Assembly: GCA_022651245.1 (NCBI GenBank)
Contig: JALCQM010000017.1
Location: 1 to 56,880, forward strand
DNA from: Lactobacillus sp.
GTDB lineage: Bacteria; Bacillota; Bacilli; Lactobacillales; Lactobacillaceae
DNA length: 56,880 nucleotides
Direction: 5' to 3'
Positions 26,362 to 34,022 of the stretch are shown here, piece after piece. Within the stretch, counting starts at the first letter, position 1. The number at the start of each line of letters is the position of its first letter. Position numbers and translations under genes: made by a program. The notes under the pieces are model-generated. The model saw nothing but the letters and a program-made list of their open reading frames with translations, was not told where the DNA came from and did no database searches.

Positions 26362-27239
26362 TAGTCTACCTCCAGTCCAGAAGCCTTCGCCAGTGCCAGA
26401 ATATACTGAGCACGTTCAACGACCGGCTTATCTACCATTTGTCCCTTGACTGCGACCACACCAGCACCTTTAGCTTCGGCTTCTTTCAGCCCAGCAACGA
26501 TTTCACGCGCCTTGGTGATCTGCTTTTGCGTCGGGGCAAAGATCTTGTGGATCGTTGGGATCTGGCGAGGGTTGATGACAGACTTGCCATCAAAGCCCAG
26601 TTGCTTGATCAAGCTGGTTTCACGGATCAAGCCTTCCTCGTTGTTGATGTCGGTATACACCGTATCAATCGCCGCAATGCCGGCTTCACGAGCCGCGTGC
26701 AAAATGTAGTTACGGGCGAAGGACAATTCGGCGCCGTCTTCATGCCGGTACGTCTTTTGGGAGGTCAAGTAATCCTCGGCCCCTAAGGCGATCCCGATCA
26801 TGCGATCAGAAGCCTGCGCGATTTCGCGCGCGTTAAGGACGCCTTCAGCGCTTTCGATCGCCGCCATCATGTGGGTGCGGCCAGCGGGAATCCCGTACTT
26901 AGCTTCCACCTTGGTGATCACCGCATCGACATCCTTGATGTCTTGGGCCGTTTCCGTTTTCGGTAAGCGGACAACGTTGACGCCACCTAAAACGACTGCT
27001 TCAACGTCTTGGGCGCCACCGGCGTCTAACGCGTTGATCCGGACGACGGTTTCCACACTGCTATAGTCGAAGGTCTTCAAGGCTGAATAGACTAAGATGC
27101 GCGCGGTGTCTTTTTCTTTCATTGAAACCGCGTCTTCTAAGTCAAACATGATCGCATCCGCACCGTATAAGGTGCAGTCACGCAGCATGGCGGCGTTAGC
27201 GCCGGGGACGAACATCATTGTTCTTCTTAGTTGATCCAT
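26361..27239 (-). CDS. citE: Citrate lyase beta subunit (citryl-ACP lyase)
   Basis: A 292-residue CitE, which splits citryl-ACP into acetyl-ACP and oxaloacetate. TIM-barrel HpcH/CitE family: MFDLEDAVS with metal/ligand acids, [30 protein letters not shown] and [12 protein letters not shown] 27239 is preceded by GGGAGGAG; 18 bp of open frame upstream is ignored. It overlaps the citD end. Confidence 0.96.
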   Translation of the reverse strand: MDQLRRTMMFVPGANAAMLRDCTLYGADAIMFDLEDAVSMKEKDTARILVYSALKTFDYSSVETVVRINALDAGGAQDVEAVVLGGVNVVRLPKTETAQDIKDVDAVITKVEAKYGIPAGRTHMMAAIESAEGVLNAREIAQASDRMIGIALGAEDYLTSQKTYRHEDGAELSFARNYILHAAREAGIAAIDTVYTDINNEEGLIRETSLIKQLGFDGKSVINPRQIPTIHKIFAPTQKQITKAREIVAGLKEAEAKGAGVVAVKGQMVDKPVVERAQYILALAKASGLEVD

Positions 27240-27532
27240 GAGTTGATCTCCTCCCAATCGTAATCCTGCACATCAGCGGCGCGGTATGCCGCAGCGATCG
27301 TCCGCGCCTTGATCGTGCAATCGAGCGCCCCTTTATCGGTGGCTTCAACGGCAACGGCGGTAATGTCTAAGGCCTTCAGTGCCGCTTCGATCTGCGCCTT
27401 GATCTGACGTCCAAATTGCTTTTCGACACTTGAGTCAAGCGCGATCGTGACCCCGTTATCGGCGGGCTTCAGTGTGATCGTGATGTCACTGGATTCCAGC
27501 GTTCCGGCGCTGGCAGCATGTTTAATTTGCAT
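27227..27532 (-). CDS. citD: Citrate lyase acyl carrier protein (gamma subunit)
   Basis: A 101-residue carrier protein. AGTLESSD (9-16) contains S14, the serine that carries the prosthetic group in Cit[14 protein letters not shown] is the second family signature. It overlaps citC upstream and citE downstream by a few bases, so translation is probably coupled. Confidence 0.95.
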   Translation of the reverse strand: MQIKHAASAGTLESSDITITLKPADNGVTIALDSSVEKQFGRQIKAQIEAALKALDITAVAVEATDKGALDCTIKARTIAAAYRAADVQDYDWEEINSWIN

Positions 27533-28523
27533 GACTTGAATGCTCCTTTATATAGCGATAAATAGATGGTAACAGTAGTTTTTCTAAAGTACTTTGATCC
27601 GCATTTTGTAATGCTTGGCGTACCGTCGTCGCACTGATTGGCGCGCCTGCGACCGCTTTGCGCGGTAATACGTGTAACTGAATGTGCCCGACAAAAGCAG
27701 CGGCCAGTTCGGTGTTGTAAACCGCCGTGACTGGCGATAAGGGTTCTTCACTCACGAAGCGGGCAGTGATACCTAGCGTTGGCGCAATTTTTTGGACGAA
27801 CAACTCGGCATCGATGCGCGCCTGTTGCTTGGCGACCGCCAGATCAGCGCGGTCTTTCAAGAAATAGCTCGGAAACGTGGCGCTTGACACCATATAATCG
27901 CGCGTCGGTAACACCACCACATTCGAGAATTCTTGCGTCCCGAGTTTGACCATTGCCAAGCGGTCCGCGGCGGAAAACAAGGCGCGTTCTGCCGATAAAA
28001 CGAAGACGTACACCGTGTCATATTGCTGAGCGGCCTGGCTGACCAAGTAATGGTGGCCGCGGGTGAACGGGTTGGCGTTCATGACGATCGCCGCCGCACT
28101 GCCGGGGCGCTTTGCCTGTTGTAACGTGTGCAAGTAGTCGTCGAGGTCGGGATATCCGCGCTCAAGCAAGACCACCTCATCACTGTGTGCCAACGGCTTG
28201 AAGCCTAAGCTTTGGAAAAAAGCCTGCGTACTGGGCTTGGTATAGATGAACGCGTGTTGCGAGCCGTTATCGTCTAACTGGTCAAATGCCGCTTGCAATA
28301 GTGGCGCCAGCAAGTTTTCTGATTGCGCCGCCGGGTCGACGGCCACACACTTGATGATCTGACCGTATAATGACGCGGTCGCCAGCAACGTCTCCCCTTC
28401 GAACATGCCGAAGGTAACTTCAACTTGATGATCGACGGCTAAGCCAGATTTGGTCAGCAGTGCTGCCCAAGCCGCGGCTTCGTCATGATCGATCGTCAAC
28501 CAGATGCGCCGCAATTCTGCCAT
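27522..28523 (-). CDS. citC: [Citrate (pro-3S)-lyase] ligase
   Basis: A 333-residue CitC, which acetylates the prosthetic group of citrate lyase with ATP and acetate to activate the enzyme. It has an N-terminal GNAT-like domain (~1-130) and a C-terminal nucleotidyltransferase domain with [14 protein letters not shown] (~148-161) and an ISATTVR segment (~298-304). It starts 4 bp after the 42-residue gene. Confidence 0.95.
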   Translation of the reverse strand: MAELRRIWLTIDHDEAAAWAALLTKSGLAVDHQVEVTFGMFEGETLLATASLYGQIIKCVAVDPAAQSENLLAPLLQAAFDQLDDNGSQHAFIYTKPSTQAFFQSLGFKPLAHSDEVVLLERGYPDLDDYLHTLQQAKRPGSAAAIVMNANPFTRGHHYLVSQAAQQYDTVYVFVLSAERALFSAADRLAMVKLGTQEFSNVVVLPTRDYMVSSATFPSYFLKDRADLAVAKQQARIDAELFVQKIAPTLGITARFVSEEPLSPVTAVYNTELAAAFVGHIQLHVLPRKAVAGAPISATTVRQALQNADQSTLEKLLLPSIYRYIKEHSSHAN

Positions 28524-28527
28524 CGGT

Positions 28528-28656
28528 TTACGCCTTCTTCGGTGGTAGTAACTTCAACATCAGCTTTGAGACGACGTAGATCACGAAGAGGACGAAGAAG
28601 TCGCCGCCCATCCCCAGCGCCATCAGTTCAAAAGCTTGAATCATATCAGATGACAT
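28528..28656 (-). CDS. 42-residue membrane protein of the oxaloacetate decarboxylase operon (OadG-like?)
   Basis: A tiny ORF with a perfect AAGGAGGT site before ATG 28656. Residues ~8-36 form one hydrophobic helix (ending VVSKLMLKLL), followed by a PPKKA tail. It fits exactly between oadB (12 bp upstream) and citC (4 bp downstream). Its size and topology recall a shortened gamma subunit of Na+-pumping decarboxylases (OadG/MmdD type: one N-terminal helix), so it may anchor the complex to OadB. Homology is not demonstrated. It is easily missed by gene finders. Confidence 0.75.
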   Translation of the reverse strand: MSSDMIQAFELMALGMGGDFFVLFVIYVVSKLMLKLLPPKKA

Positions 28657-28668
28657 TCGCGCACCTCC

Positions 28669-29790
28669 TTAGCTAAAGAACGACAGCAGTAGCCCACCGG
28701 CGATCACACTACCGATTTGACCAGCGACATTGGCCCCGACCGCAAACATCAAGACGAAGTTCTTCGGATCTTCTGCGGTGGCCATTTGCTGGATCACCCG
28801 ACTCGACATTGGAAATGCGGAGATCCCCGCTGCCCCGATCATCGGGTTGATCTTTTCTGTCCGGAACAAGTTCAACAACTTGGCGAACAAGACGCCACCA
28901 ATGGTATCCATGATGAAGGCCACCAACCCAAAGGCGATGATCATCAACGTTTGCGTGTTCAAGAACAAGCTGGCTTGCATCTTAACGGCGATGGTCAAGC
29001 CTAACAGGATCGAGCAGATATTGACCAGCTCGTTTTGGGCAGTTTCGGATAAGCGATCCAACACGCCACATTCCCGCAAAATGTTCCCAAACATCAAGAA
29101 CCCAACTAATGGTAAGGCCGTCGGTGCGATGAACCCGGCCAAGATGGTGACGAAGATCGGGAAAATGATCTTCACGGTCTTTGACACGCCTTCCGCCTTA
29201 TAAGTCATGCGGATCTGGCGTTCCTTCTTGGTGGTGACCAGGCGAATGGCGAACGGCTGGATGATCGGCACTAACGCCATATACGAGTACGCCGCCACTG
29301 CGATCGCCCCTAGGAGGTTCGGCGCCAGCTGGTTGGAAACGAAGATCGAAGTCGGGCCATCCGCCGCCCCAATGATCCCGATACTAGCCGCTTCTTTGAT
29401 ATCGAAACCGGCCAACACCGCGATGATGACGACGAAGAAGATCCCGAATTGGGCCGCCGCCCCGAACAAGAGCATGAAGGGATTTTGTAGTAAGGGGCCA
29501 AAGTCGATCATGGCCCCGATGCCGATAAAGATCAGCAGCGGGAATAATTCAGTGTTGATCCCGGCTTTGAACAAAACGTCTAAGACCCCTTCGGCCTTAG
29601 AGCCGCCGATCACCTGCGTCAACACCCCAGACTTGGGAAAGTTGACCAAGATCGTGCCTAAGCCCATTGGAACCAGTAAGGTGGGTTCATAGTTCTTCTT
29701 GATCCCCAGGTACATCAAGATTCCGCCGATGATCATCATCGCGATCTGCCCTGGGGTGATCGAAAGTACAGTTTGTAATAACGTGTCCAT
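28669..29790 (-). CDS. oadB: Oxaloacetate decarboxylase beta subunit (Na+-pumping membrane subunit)
   Basis: A 373-residue protein with ~9-10 membrane helices, of the OadB/GcdB/MmdB family. It decarboxylates carboxybiotin and couples this to Na+ export. The key region GAADGPTSIFVSNQL (~142-156) contains the conserved Asp of the carboxybiotin/Na+ site, and NxxxNICSILLGLTIAVKM is the second conserved segment. It follows oadD by 10 bp. Confidence 0.95.
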   Translation of the reverse strand: MDTLLQTVLSITPGQIAMMIIGGILMYLGIKKNYEPTLLVPMGLGTILVNFPKSGVLTQVIGGSKAEGVLDVLFKAGINTELFPLLIFIGIGAMIDFGPLLQNPFMLLFGAAAQFGIFFVVIIAVLAGFDIKEAASIGIIGAADGPTSIFVSNQLAPNLLGAIAVAAYSYMALVPIIQPFAIRLVTTKKERQIRMTYKAEGVSKTVKIIFPIFVTILAGFIAPTALPLVGFLMFGNILRECGVLDRLSETAQNELVNICSILLGLTIAVKMQASLFLNTQTLMIIAFGLVAFIMDTIGGVLFAKLLNLFRTEKINPMIGAAGISAFPMSSRVIQQMATAEDPKNFVLMFAVGANVAGQIGSVIAGGLLLSFFS

Positions 29791-29800
29791 GGCTACCTCC

Positions 29801-30205
29801 CTACTGGATAAAGATCAGGTTATCTCCTGAATTGACCGAATCGCCTTTGGTCACGGCAATTGCGGTGACAGTACCAGCCTTGGGTGCAACGATTTCATTT
29901 TCCATCTTCATTGCTTCCAAAATCATCACTGGTTGGTTTTCGCTAACTTGATCGCCGACCTTGACGTTGATCTTGGTGATGCTACCAGGCATCGGGGCCG
30001 TCAAGGGTTCGCCTTCACCGCTTGCCGCCGGCGCAGCCGGAGCAGGCGCAGGGGTCGGCGCTGGCGCCGCAGCTGCAGGCGCAACTGGTGCAGCCGGTGC
30101 CGGAGCCGGAGCCGCTGGCGCAGCTTGCGGTTGTGGTGCGCCAACTTCCTCCATTTCAACTAAATATTCTTTGCCATCGATCTTAATCTTAAACTTGCGT
30201 AGCAT
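29801..30205 (-). CDS. oadD: Biotin carboxyl carrier subunit of oxaloacetate decarboxylase
   Basis: A 134-residue carrier. The N-terminal ~20 residues are followed by a flexible Pro/Ala linker (~23-62) and a biotinyl domain with EAMKMEN; its Lys is biotinylated. ATG 30205 has AAAGGTGA at good spacing; the GTG three codons earlier does not. It overlaps the oadH end by ~17 bp. Confidence 0.93.
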   Translation of the reverse strand: MLRKFKIKIDGKEYLVEMEEVGAPQPQAAPAAPAPAPAAPVAPAAAAPAPTPAPAPAAPAASGEGEPLTAPMPGSITKINVKVGDQVSENQPVMILEAMKMENEIVAPKAGTVTAIAVTKGDSVNSGDNLIFIQ

Positions 30206-30527
30206 CTGTGCCACTCACCTTTCTACGAATTGATTTCACAACGAATTGTTTGCCACTGGTCGCGGCAGCCACGCTGGCAGCGATCACCGCCACCCGCTGG
30301 GCCTCTGGATTTTGTACGGCGAGTCGCCGTAAGTGCAGCTCACTATCTGGCGCTGCTGGCGCCGTGACAGCCGCGGCGATCACTGCCGCGAGCGGCTCGT
30401 CATGCGGGTCAACGGTCAGGTAATTCTCGACCAGCTCCCATTGCTCTTGGGGTTGGCTCGGCTGCGGTGCTGGTTGTGGCGCCGCGGCGGGAGCCTCCGG
30501 TTGCTTGTGCTTAAAAAAACGGAACAT
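30189..30527 (-). CDS. oadH: Small oxaloacetate decarboxylase subunit, OadH-like
   Basis: A 112-residue protein: short basic start (MFRFFKHKQPE), a Pro/Gln/Ala linker, and a compact C-terminal region with repeated Ala/Val helices and a basic tail (VVKSIRRKV). It matches in position the oadH gene that opens the oadHDB-citCDEFX-oadA operon of Enterococcus. There OadH belongs to the decarboxylase complex. Named by position and size. AAAGGAGG precedes the ATG. Confidence 0.75.
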   Translation of the reverse strand: MFRFFKHKQPEAPAAAPQPAPQPSQPQEQWELVENYLTVDPHDEPLAAVIAAAVTAPAAPDSELHLRRLAVQNPEAQRVAVIAASVAAATSGKQFVVKSIRRKVSGTDATQV

Positions 30528-30566
30528 CCTCTGCCTCCTTTGCGCCTCGTGGCGTCTTGAATCCGA

Positions 30567-30583
30567 TTACAGTATCACTGTAA
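30567..30583. promoter_or_regulatory. Palindromic operator candidate before oadH
   Basis: TTACAGTATCACTGTAA is a perfect 7-3-7 inverted repeat 40 bp upstream of the oadH start, where the operon promoter should lie. It is a candidate binding site for the citrate regulator or another repressor. Confidence 0.5.
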
Positions 30584-30653
30584 CAAAGATGTGCAGCAAC
30601 GATTGTTTTAAAAGTGGCTTTGCGTGTTTTTTTATTGTTTCTCTATACTTCCT

Positions 30654-30716
30654 ATTAAAAAGGGAACCGCCTGAGCGCCACGCATCGTCTGCGGCGCCAA
30701 GCTGAACCCTCAGTCA
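30654..30716 (-). terminator. Probable terminator after citM
   Basis: An imperfect minus-strand stem (GGG..CAGCTTGGCGC pairing with GCGCTCAGGCGG..CCC) with internal mismatches and a 15-nt loop, followed by TTTTT. It separates citM from the oad/cit operon, though read-through is possible. Confidence 0.5.
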
Positions 30717-30726
30717 AACTCAAGTC

Positions 30727-32076
30727 CTATTGCGGGATGTAAGCAGGCATGTGGCCCATCAGCAAGATGGTGGCCACAAAGATCACGAAGATCCCTAAGG
30801 CATACTTAGCGGATGCCCGTTGCCATTGCCCCATGTCCAATCCGGTCAACCGCAGCAGTAAGTAGATGAACGCGGTCAGTGGGGAGAGCAAGTGGAACGC
30901 TTGACCCATCAAGGAAGCCAACGCCATCGACATGCTGGAGAAGCCATACGCGTGACCAGCTTGGGCCAAGACCGGCATAACCCCGAAGTAGAACCCATCG
31001 TTAGATAAGAAGAACGTCCCTGGTGCAGAGATCAAGGCAACGATAATGCCCCAGAACCCGGCGAATTGGTGCGGGATGATCTTCGTAAAGCTGACAGCCA
31101 AGGCATCGGCCATCCCAGAGCCTTGGAACAGGCCCATGAAGATCCCAGCAGCGAAAACTAAGATGACCACTTGCACAGCGGCCCCACCGTTGTCGCCGAT
31201 CCGCTTGGACTGATCGGACAGGTTCGGGTAGTTGTAGAGTAAGGCCAGCACAGTCCCAACGGCGAATAGAACCAAAGGTGGCACATAGATCGCAGAAATG
31301 AAGGAACCTGCGACTAACCAAGCGATCAAGATCAAGGTCAAGATGCCGTTGATGGCAAAATGATTCGGCCGCTTCAAGGCTTCTTTTTCCGGATCATCAG
31401 GGGCCATCATGGCGTCGATTTCAGCATCGGTCAGGTTCTTGATCCCTAAGCGCTTACGTTCTTGGCGACCCATGTGTGGGGCCACCCAGAAAATCATGTA
31501 AGCCAAGGCGAGAACCATCCCTGGTGCTAAGTAAGACAAGATGCTAGCGTCAACGTGCAAGACCGCCATCGCCCGGGCAGTTGGGCCGCCCCATGGCAGG
31601 AGGTTCATGATCGTGTTTTGCAAAATGATCAACACGCCTAAGTTCATGACGTTCATCTTTAATTTCTTATAGATCGGCAGGAAGGCGGACACACAGATCA
31701 AGGTGGTCGTGGTCCCGTCACCGTTCATGGAAACAGCCGCAGCGGTCACCGCAGTGGCAACCAAGACCTTCATCGGGTCACCTTTAGCGTAATGGATCAA
31801 CTTGTTCACGATCGGATCGAACAAGCCGGCATCCAGCATGATCGAGAAGTACAAGATCGCGAATAAGAGCATGATCCCTGTGTTTGCAGTGGTCGCGAGG
31901 CCATCGGTGATCCAAGAGCCGATATCCCCTTTTTTCTTAGCAACGCCAGCCACGACGGCAATAATTGCGGTTAGCAATGGAATTAAGATCAGGCTGGAGA
32001 GCGGTGACATCTTCTTCGTCATGATGACGTACATGAAGATGATGATCATCGCGTAAGCGAGAATGGTCAACAACAT
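30727..32076 (-). CDS. citM: Citrate-metal symporter, CitMHS family
   Basis: A 449-residue permease with ~11-12 membrane helices, of the CitMHS family (citrate bound to Mg2+ or another divalent cation, with H+). Conserved segments: MNGDGTTTTLI (~115-125), LPWGGPTARAMA and SAPGTFFLSNDGFYFG. ATG 32076 has GAGGAG upstream; GTG 32085 overlaps that site. It lies immediately upstream of the oad/cit operon on the same strand and should supply its substrate. Confidence 0.95.
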   Translation of the reverse strand: MLLTILAYAMIIIFMYVIMTKKMSPLSSLILIPLLTAIIAVVAGVAKKKGDIGSWITDGLATTANTGIMLLFAILYFSIMLDAGLFDPIVNKLIHYAKGDPMKVLVATAVTAAAVSMNGDGTTTTLICVSAFLPIYKKLKMNVMNLGVLIILQNTIMNLLPWGGPTARAMAVLHVDASILSYLAPGMVLALAYMIFWVAPHMGRQERKRLGIKNLTDAEIDAMMAPDDPEKEALKRPNHFAINGILTLILIAWLVAGSFISAIYVPPLVLFAVGTVLALLYNYPNLSDQSKRIGDNGGAAVQVVILVFAAGIFMGLFQGSGMADALAVSFTKIIPHQFAGFWGIIVALISAPGTFFLSNDGFYFGVMPVLAQAGHAYGFSSMSMALASLMGQAFHLLSPLTAFIYLLLRLTGLDMGQWQRASAKYALGIFVIFVATILLMGHMPAYIPQ

Positions 32077-32202
32077 AATATTCACTCCTCAGTTTGTAGA
32101 ATATTGAGCGCTCATATAACATCGCTATCATAGCGTGAATTTCATAATTAAGATAGTAACAGAATCTTTAAATACACTAAAAGAACAATCGTCATTTTTA
32201 AT

Positions 32203-32218
32203 TTGTATCCGGATACAA
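32203..32218. promoter_or_regulatory. Perfect 16-bp palindrome upstream of citM
   Basis: TTGTATCCGGATACAA is perfectly symmetrical and lies ~130 bp before the citM start. It resembles GntR/FCD-type operators (TTGTATACAA with a wider centre), so it may bind the CitO-like regulator as an activator site. Confidence 0.5.
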
Positions 32219-32411
32219 TAGCTAATATGCCGGGGTTTTATAGAATCTAACCATTATCTAACGTTGATTGTTCTGTGTCACTCTAACATCAGCAATCTGT
32301 ACTATTATAGACCGATTTTATATTCACCTTGCCAAAAATTATTTTTTCTTGTGCATTCCAACACACAAACAATCACCGATCAAAAGTACCCACTCCCGAT
32401 CACTGGACACA

Positions 32412-32447
32412 AAAAAGAGGCCGTGACAAAAGTCACGGCCCCTTTTT
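32412..32447. terminator. Bidirectional Rho-independent terminator
   Basis: A 9-bp perfect stem (GGCCGTGAC / GTCACGGCC, AAAA/TTTT loop). It has T-runs on both strands, the longer (CTCTTTTTT) on the minus strand where it ends the 84-residue gene. Confidence 0.88.
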
Positions 32448-32491
32448 CGTACACGAATATTCCAGTGATGTTACGTGCCAAGCAATACGGC

Positions 32492-32746
32492 CTACCAATC
32501 ACTAAACTTGGTATCTGCTAATTGCTGCAATAATTCCTGATACTGCTTTTGCTTATCCTCTGCCCCTAGGTCCTGCGCTTGCAAGCTGTTGAACCGTTCG
32601 GCCAAGTAATACGCGGTCAAATACAGGGTCAGCTTCCGCTTGACGATCGCTTCTGGATCCAACTCATCTGATACTTGGTGCGACCCAATCACCAGCTGAG
32701 CGAAATCTCGCGGATTCAAGCGCAAGTCATCATCGATCTTTACCAT
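32492..32746 (-). CDS. Small soluble protein of unknown function
   Basis: An 84-residue protein, acidic, helical and Gln/Leu-rich, with a C-terminal coiled-coil-like half. No family recognised. AAGGAGGAG precedes the ATG with ideal spacing, and it has its own promoter (extended -10 TGGTATATT on the minus strand), a possible cre site at 32796-32809 and a terminator. This supports a real single gene. Confidence 0.75.
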   Translation of the reverse strand: MVKIDDDLRLNPRDFAQLVIGSHQVSDELDPEAIVKRKLTLYLTAYYLAERFNSLQAQDLGAEDKQKQYQELLQQLADTKFSDW

Positions 32747-32795
32747 CGCAACTCCTCCTTCGCATTAAACCAACGTTCCACGTCGCCTCAATATA

Positions 32796-32809
32796 CCATA
32801 GCGCTTACA
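32796..32809 (-). promoter_or_regulatory. Possible cre site before the 84-residue gene
   Basis: On the minus strand TGTAAGCGCTATGG matches the cre consensus except in the last two positions. It overlaps an extended -10 (TGGTATATT), about 50 bp upstream of the start codon. Confidence 0.45.
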
Positions 32810-32939
32810 TTACGCCGATTAAAAAAACAATAAAAAACCAATCGTCGTTGCCGGTATTTTACTGTTACAGCGCCTTATAGCTGTCATATTGATTGTCACC
32901 GTACTCACGCGTTATCAGATGAAGTTAGTCAACCCATAA

Positions 32940-34022
32940 TCAGGCCAACTGAGCCAAAATTGCATCGACACAAGCCACAGTGGTCACGTGTTGCGCGGCA
33001 TCTGGCTGCGGCACACTAGGTGCAGTCAGCACAGCGGTCAGCCGTTTGGCCGCCGCGACTTCACCAATATGGCTTAACAACAACACTACAGCGTGCAATA
33101 AGCTGCGCGGATCCGCATAGGCCGCTAACCCCTGCTCGAGTAAATACGGAGCGGTGCCGTGGATCGCCTCAAAAACCGCATACTGGTTCCCCAAGTTTGC
33201 GGCCCCAGCGGTCCCCAACCCGCCTTGCAGTTCGGCCGCGATGTCTGTGACGATATCCCCATATAAATTCGGTAAGATCACCACTTGTAAGCGTCGACCA
33301 AACTCGGGATCGTGTAACTTAGCCGCTAACGCATCGATATGATAGGGGGTCAGCGTCAGCTGCGGATAAGCGGCGACGACTGCACGACAATCAGCCAAGA
33401 AGTTGCCGTCTGTCAGCTTCACGACATTGGCTTTAGTGACCACTGCGACTTGCGTCAGCCCATGCGCAACGGCATAGTCGCAAGCCAGCTGGGCCAGGCG
33501 CTTAGTTTGCGAATGGGTCTGAACCACAAAATCGATTGCCAGATCCGCATCGACTTGGATGCCTTTCCCCCCTAATAAATAGGGACCTTCCAAGTTTTCG
33601 CGAAAAAAATGCCACTGCCGGGTGTCATCGAGCATGATTGGGCGCAAGTTGGCGAACAGATCAAGCGCCCGCCGCATCCCCGCATTAGGGCTGGTTTGGC
33701 CAGGCGCTGCCGCCAACGGTCCCTTCAAGAGCACTGAACAGCGGCGCAACTGTGCCAATACCGCAGGCGGCATATCAGTACCTGCCACGGCACGCTCTGC
33801 TTGACTCATGCCGGTGATCGGCATCAGCCGAATCTTTTCGGCAGCCAACTGGGCCTGCAACAGCTGACGCAAGACCCGCGTCGCTTGCGTCACCAATAAG
33901 GGGCCGATCCCATCTCCTGGGAGTACCCCGATCGTGATCGGCGATGATGACGGCGCCTCAACGAGCCGTTTTTGTTGTTCAGTGCGCGCATAGGCGACCA
34001 CTTCTTCAAATGTTTGTGACAT
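32940..34022 (-). CDS. Isocitrate/isopropylmalate-dehydrogenase-family enzyme, probable isocitrate dehydrogenase
   Basis: A 360-residue beta-decarboxylating dehydrogenase. Conserved points: GDGIGP (~36-41), FRENLEGPY, KANVVKLTDGNF with the catalytic Lys, NLYGDIVTDIAAEL with metal-binding Asp, and EAIHGTAP. The KLTDGNF segment is closer to NAD-type isocitrate/homoisocitrate enzymes than to LeuB. ATG 34022 follows AGAGGTG. It overlaps the upstream aconitase-like gene by 17 bp, so it should act on that enzyme's product, likely isocitrate to 2-oxoglutarate. Confidence 0.8.
   Translation of the reverse strand: MSQTFEEVVAYARTEQQKRLVEAPSSSPITIGVLPGDGIGPLLVTQATRVLRQLLQAQLAAEKIRLMPITGMSQAERAVAGTDMPPAVLAQLRRCSVLLKGPLAAAPGQTSPNAGMRRALDLFANLRPIMLDDTRQWHFFRENLEGPYLLGGKGIQVDADLAIDFVVQTHSQTKRLAQLACDYAVAHGLTQVAVVTKANVVKLTDGNFLADCRAVVAAYPQLTLTPYHIDALAAKLHDPEFGRRLQVVILPNLYGDIVTDIAAELQGGLGTAGAANLGNQYAVFEAIHGTAPYLLEQGLAAYADPRSLLHAVVLLLSHIGEVAAAKRLTAVLTAPSVPQPDAAQHVTTVACVDAILAQLA

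Larger units (their letters stand above)
32077..32491. other. citM upstream region
   Basis: A 415-bp AT-rich gap. It holds the citM leader, a 13-bp dyad CGCTATGATAGCG that includes a -10-like TATGAT (~32124-32136), a 16-bp palindrome (32203-32218) and the terminator of the next gene (32412-32447). Nothing coding was seen in the rest. Confidence 0.5.

Noticed and set aside
30001..30233. Plus-strand Ala/Gly-rich ORFs opposite oadD
   Set aside because: They are shadows of the Pro/Ala linker of the biotin carrier protein and have no ribosome site.
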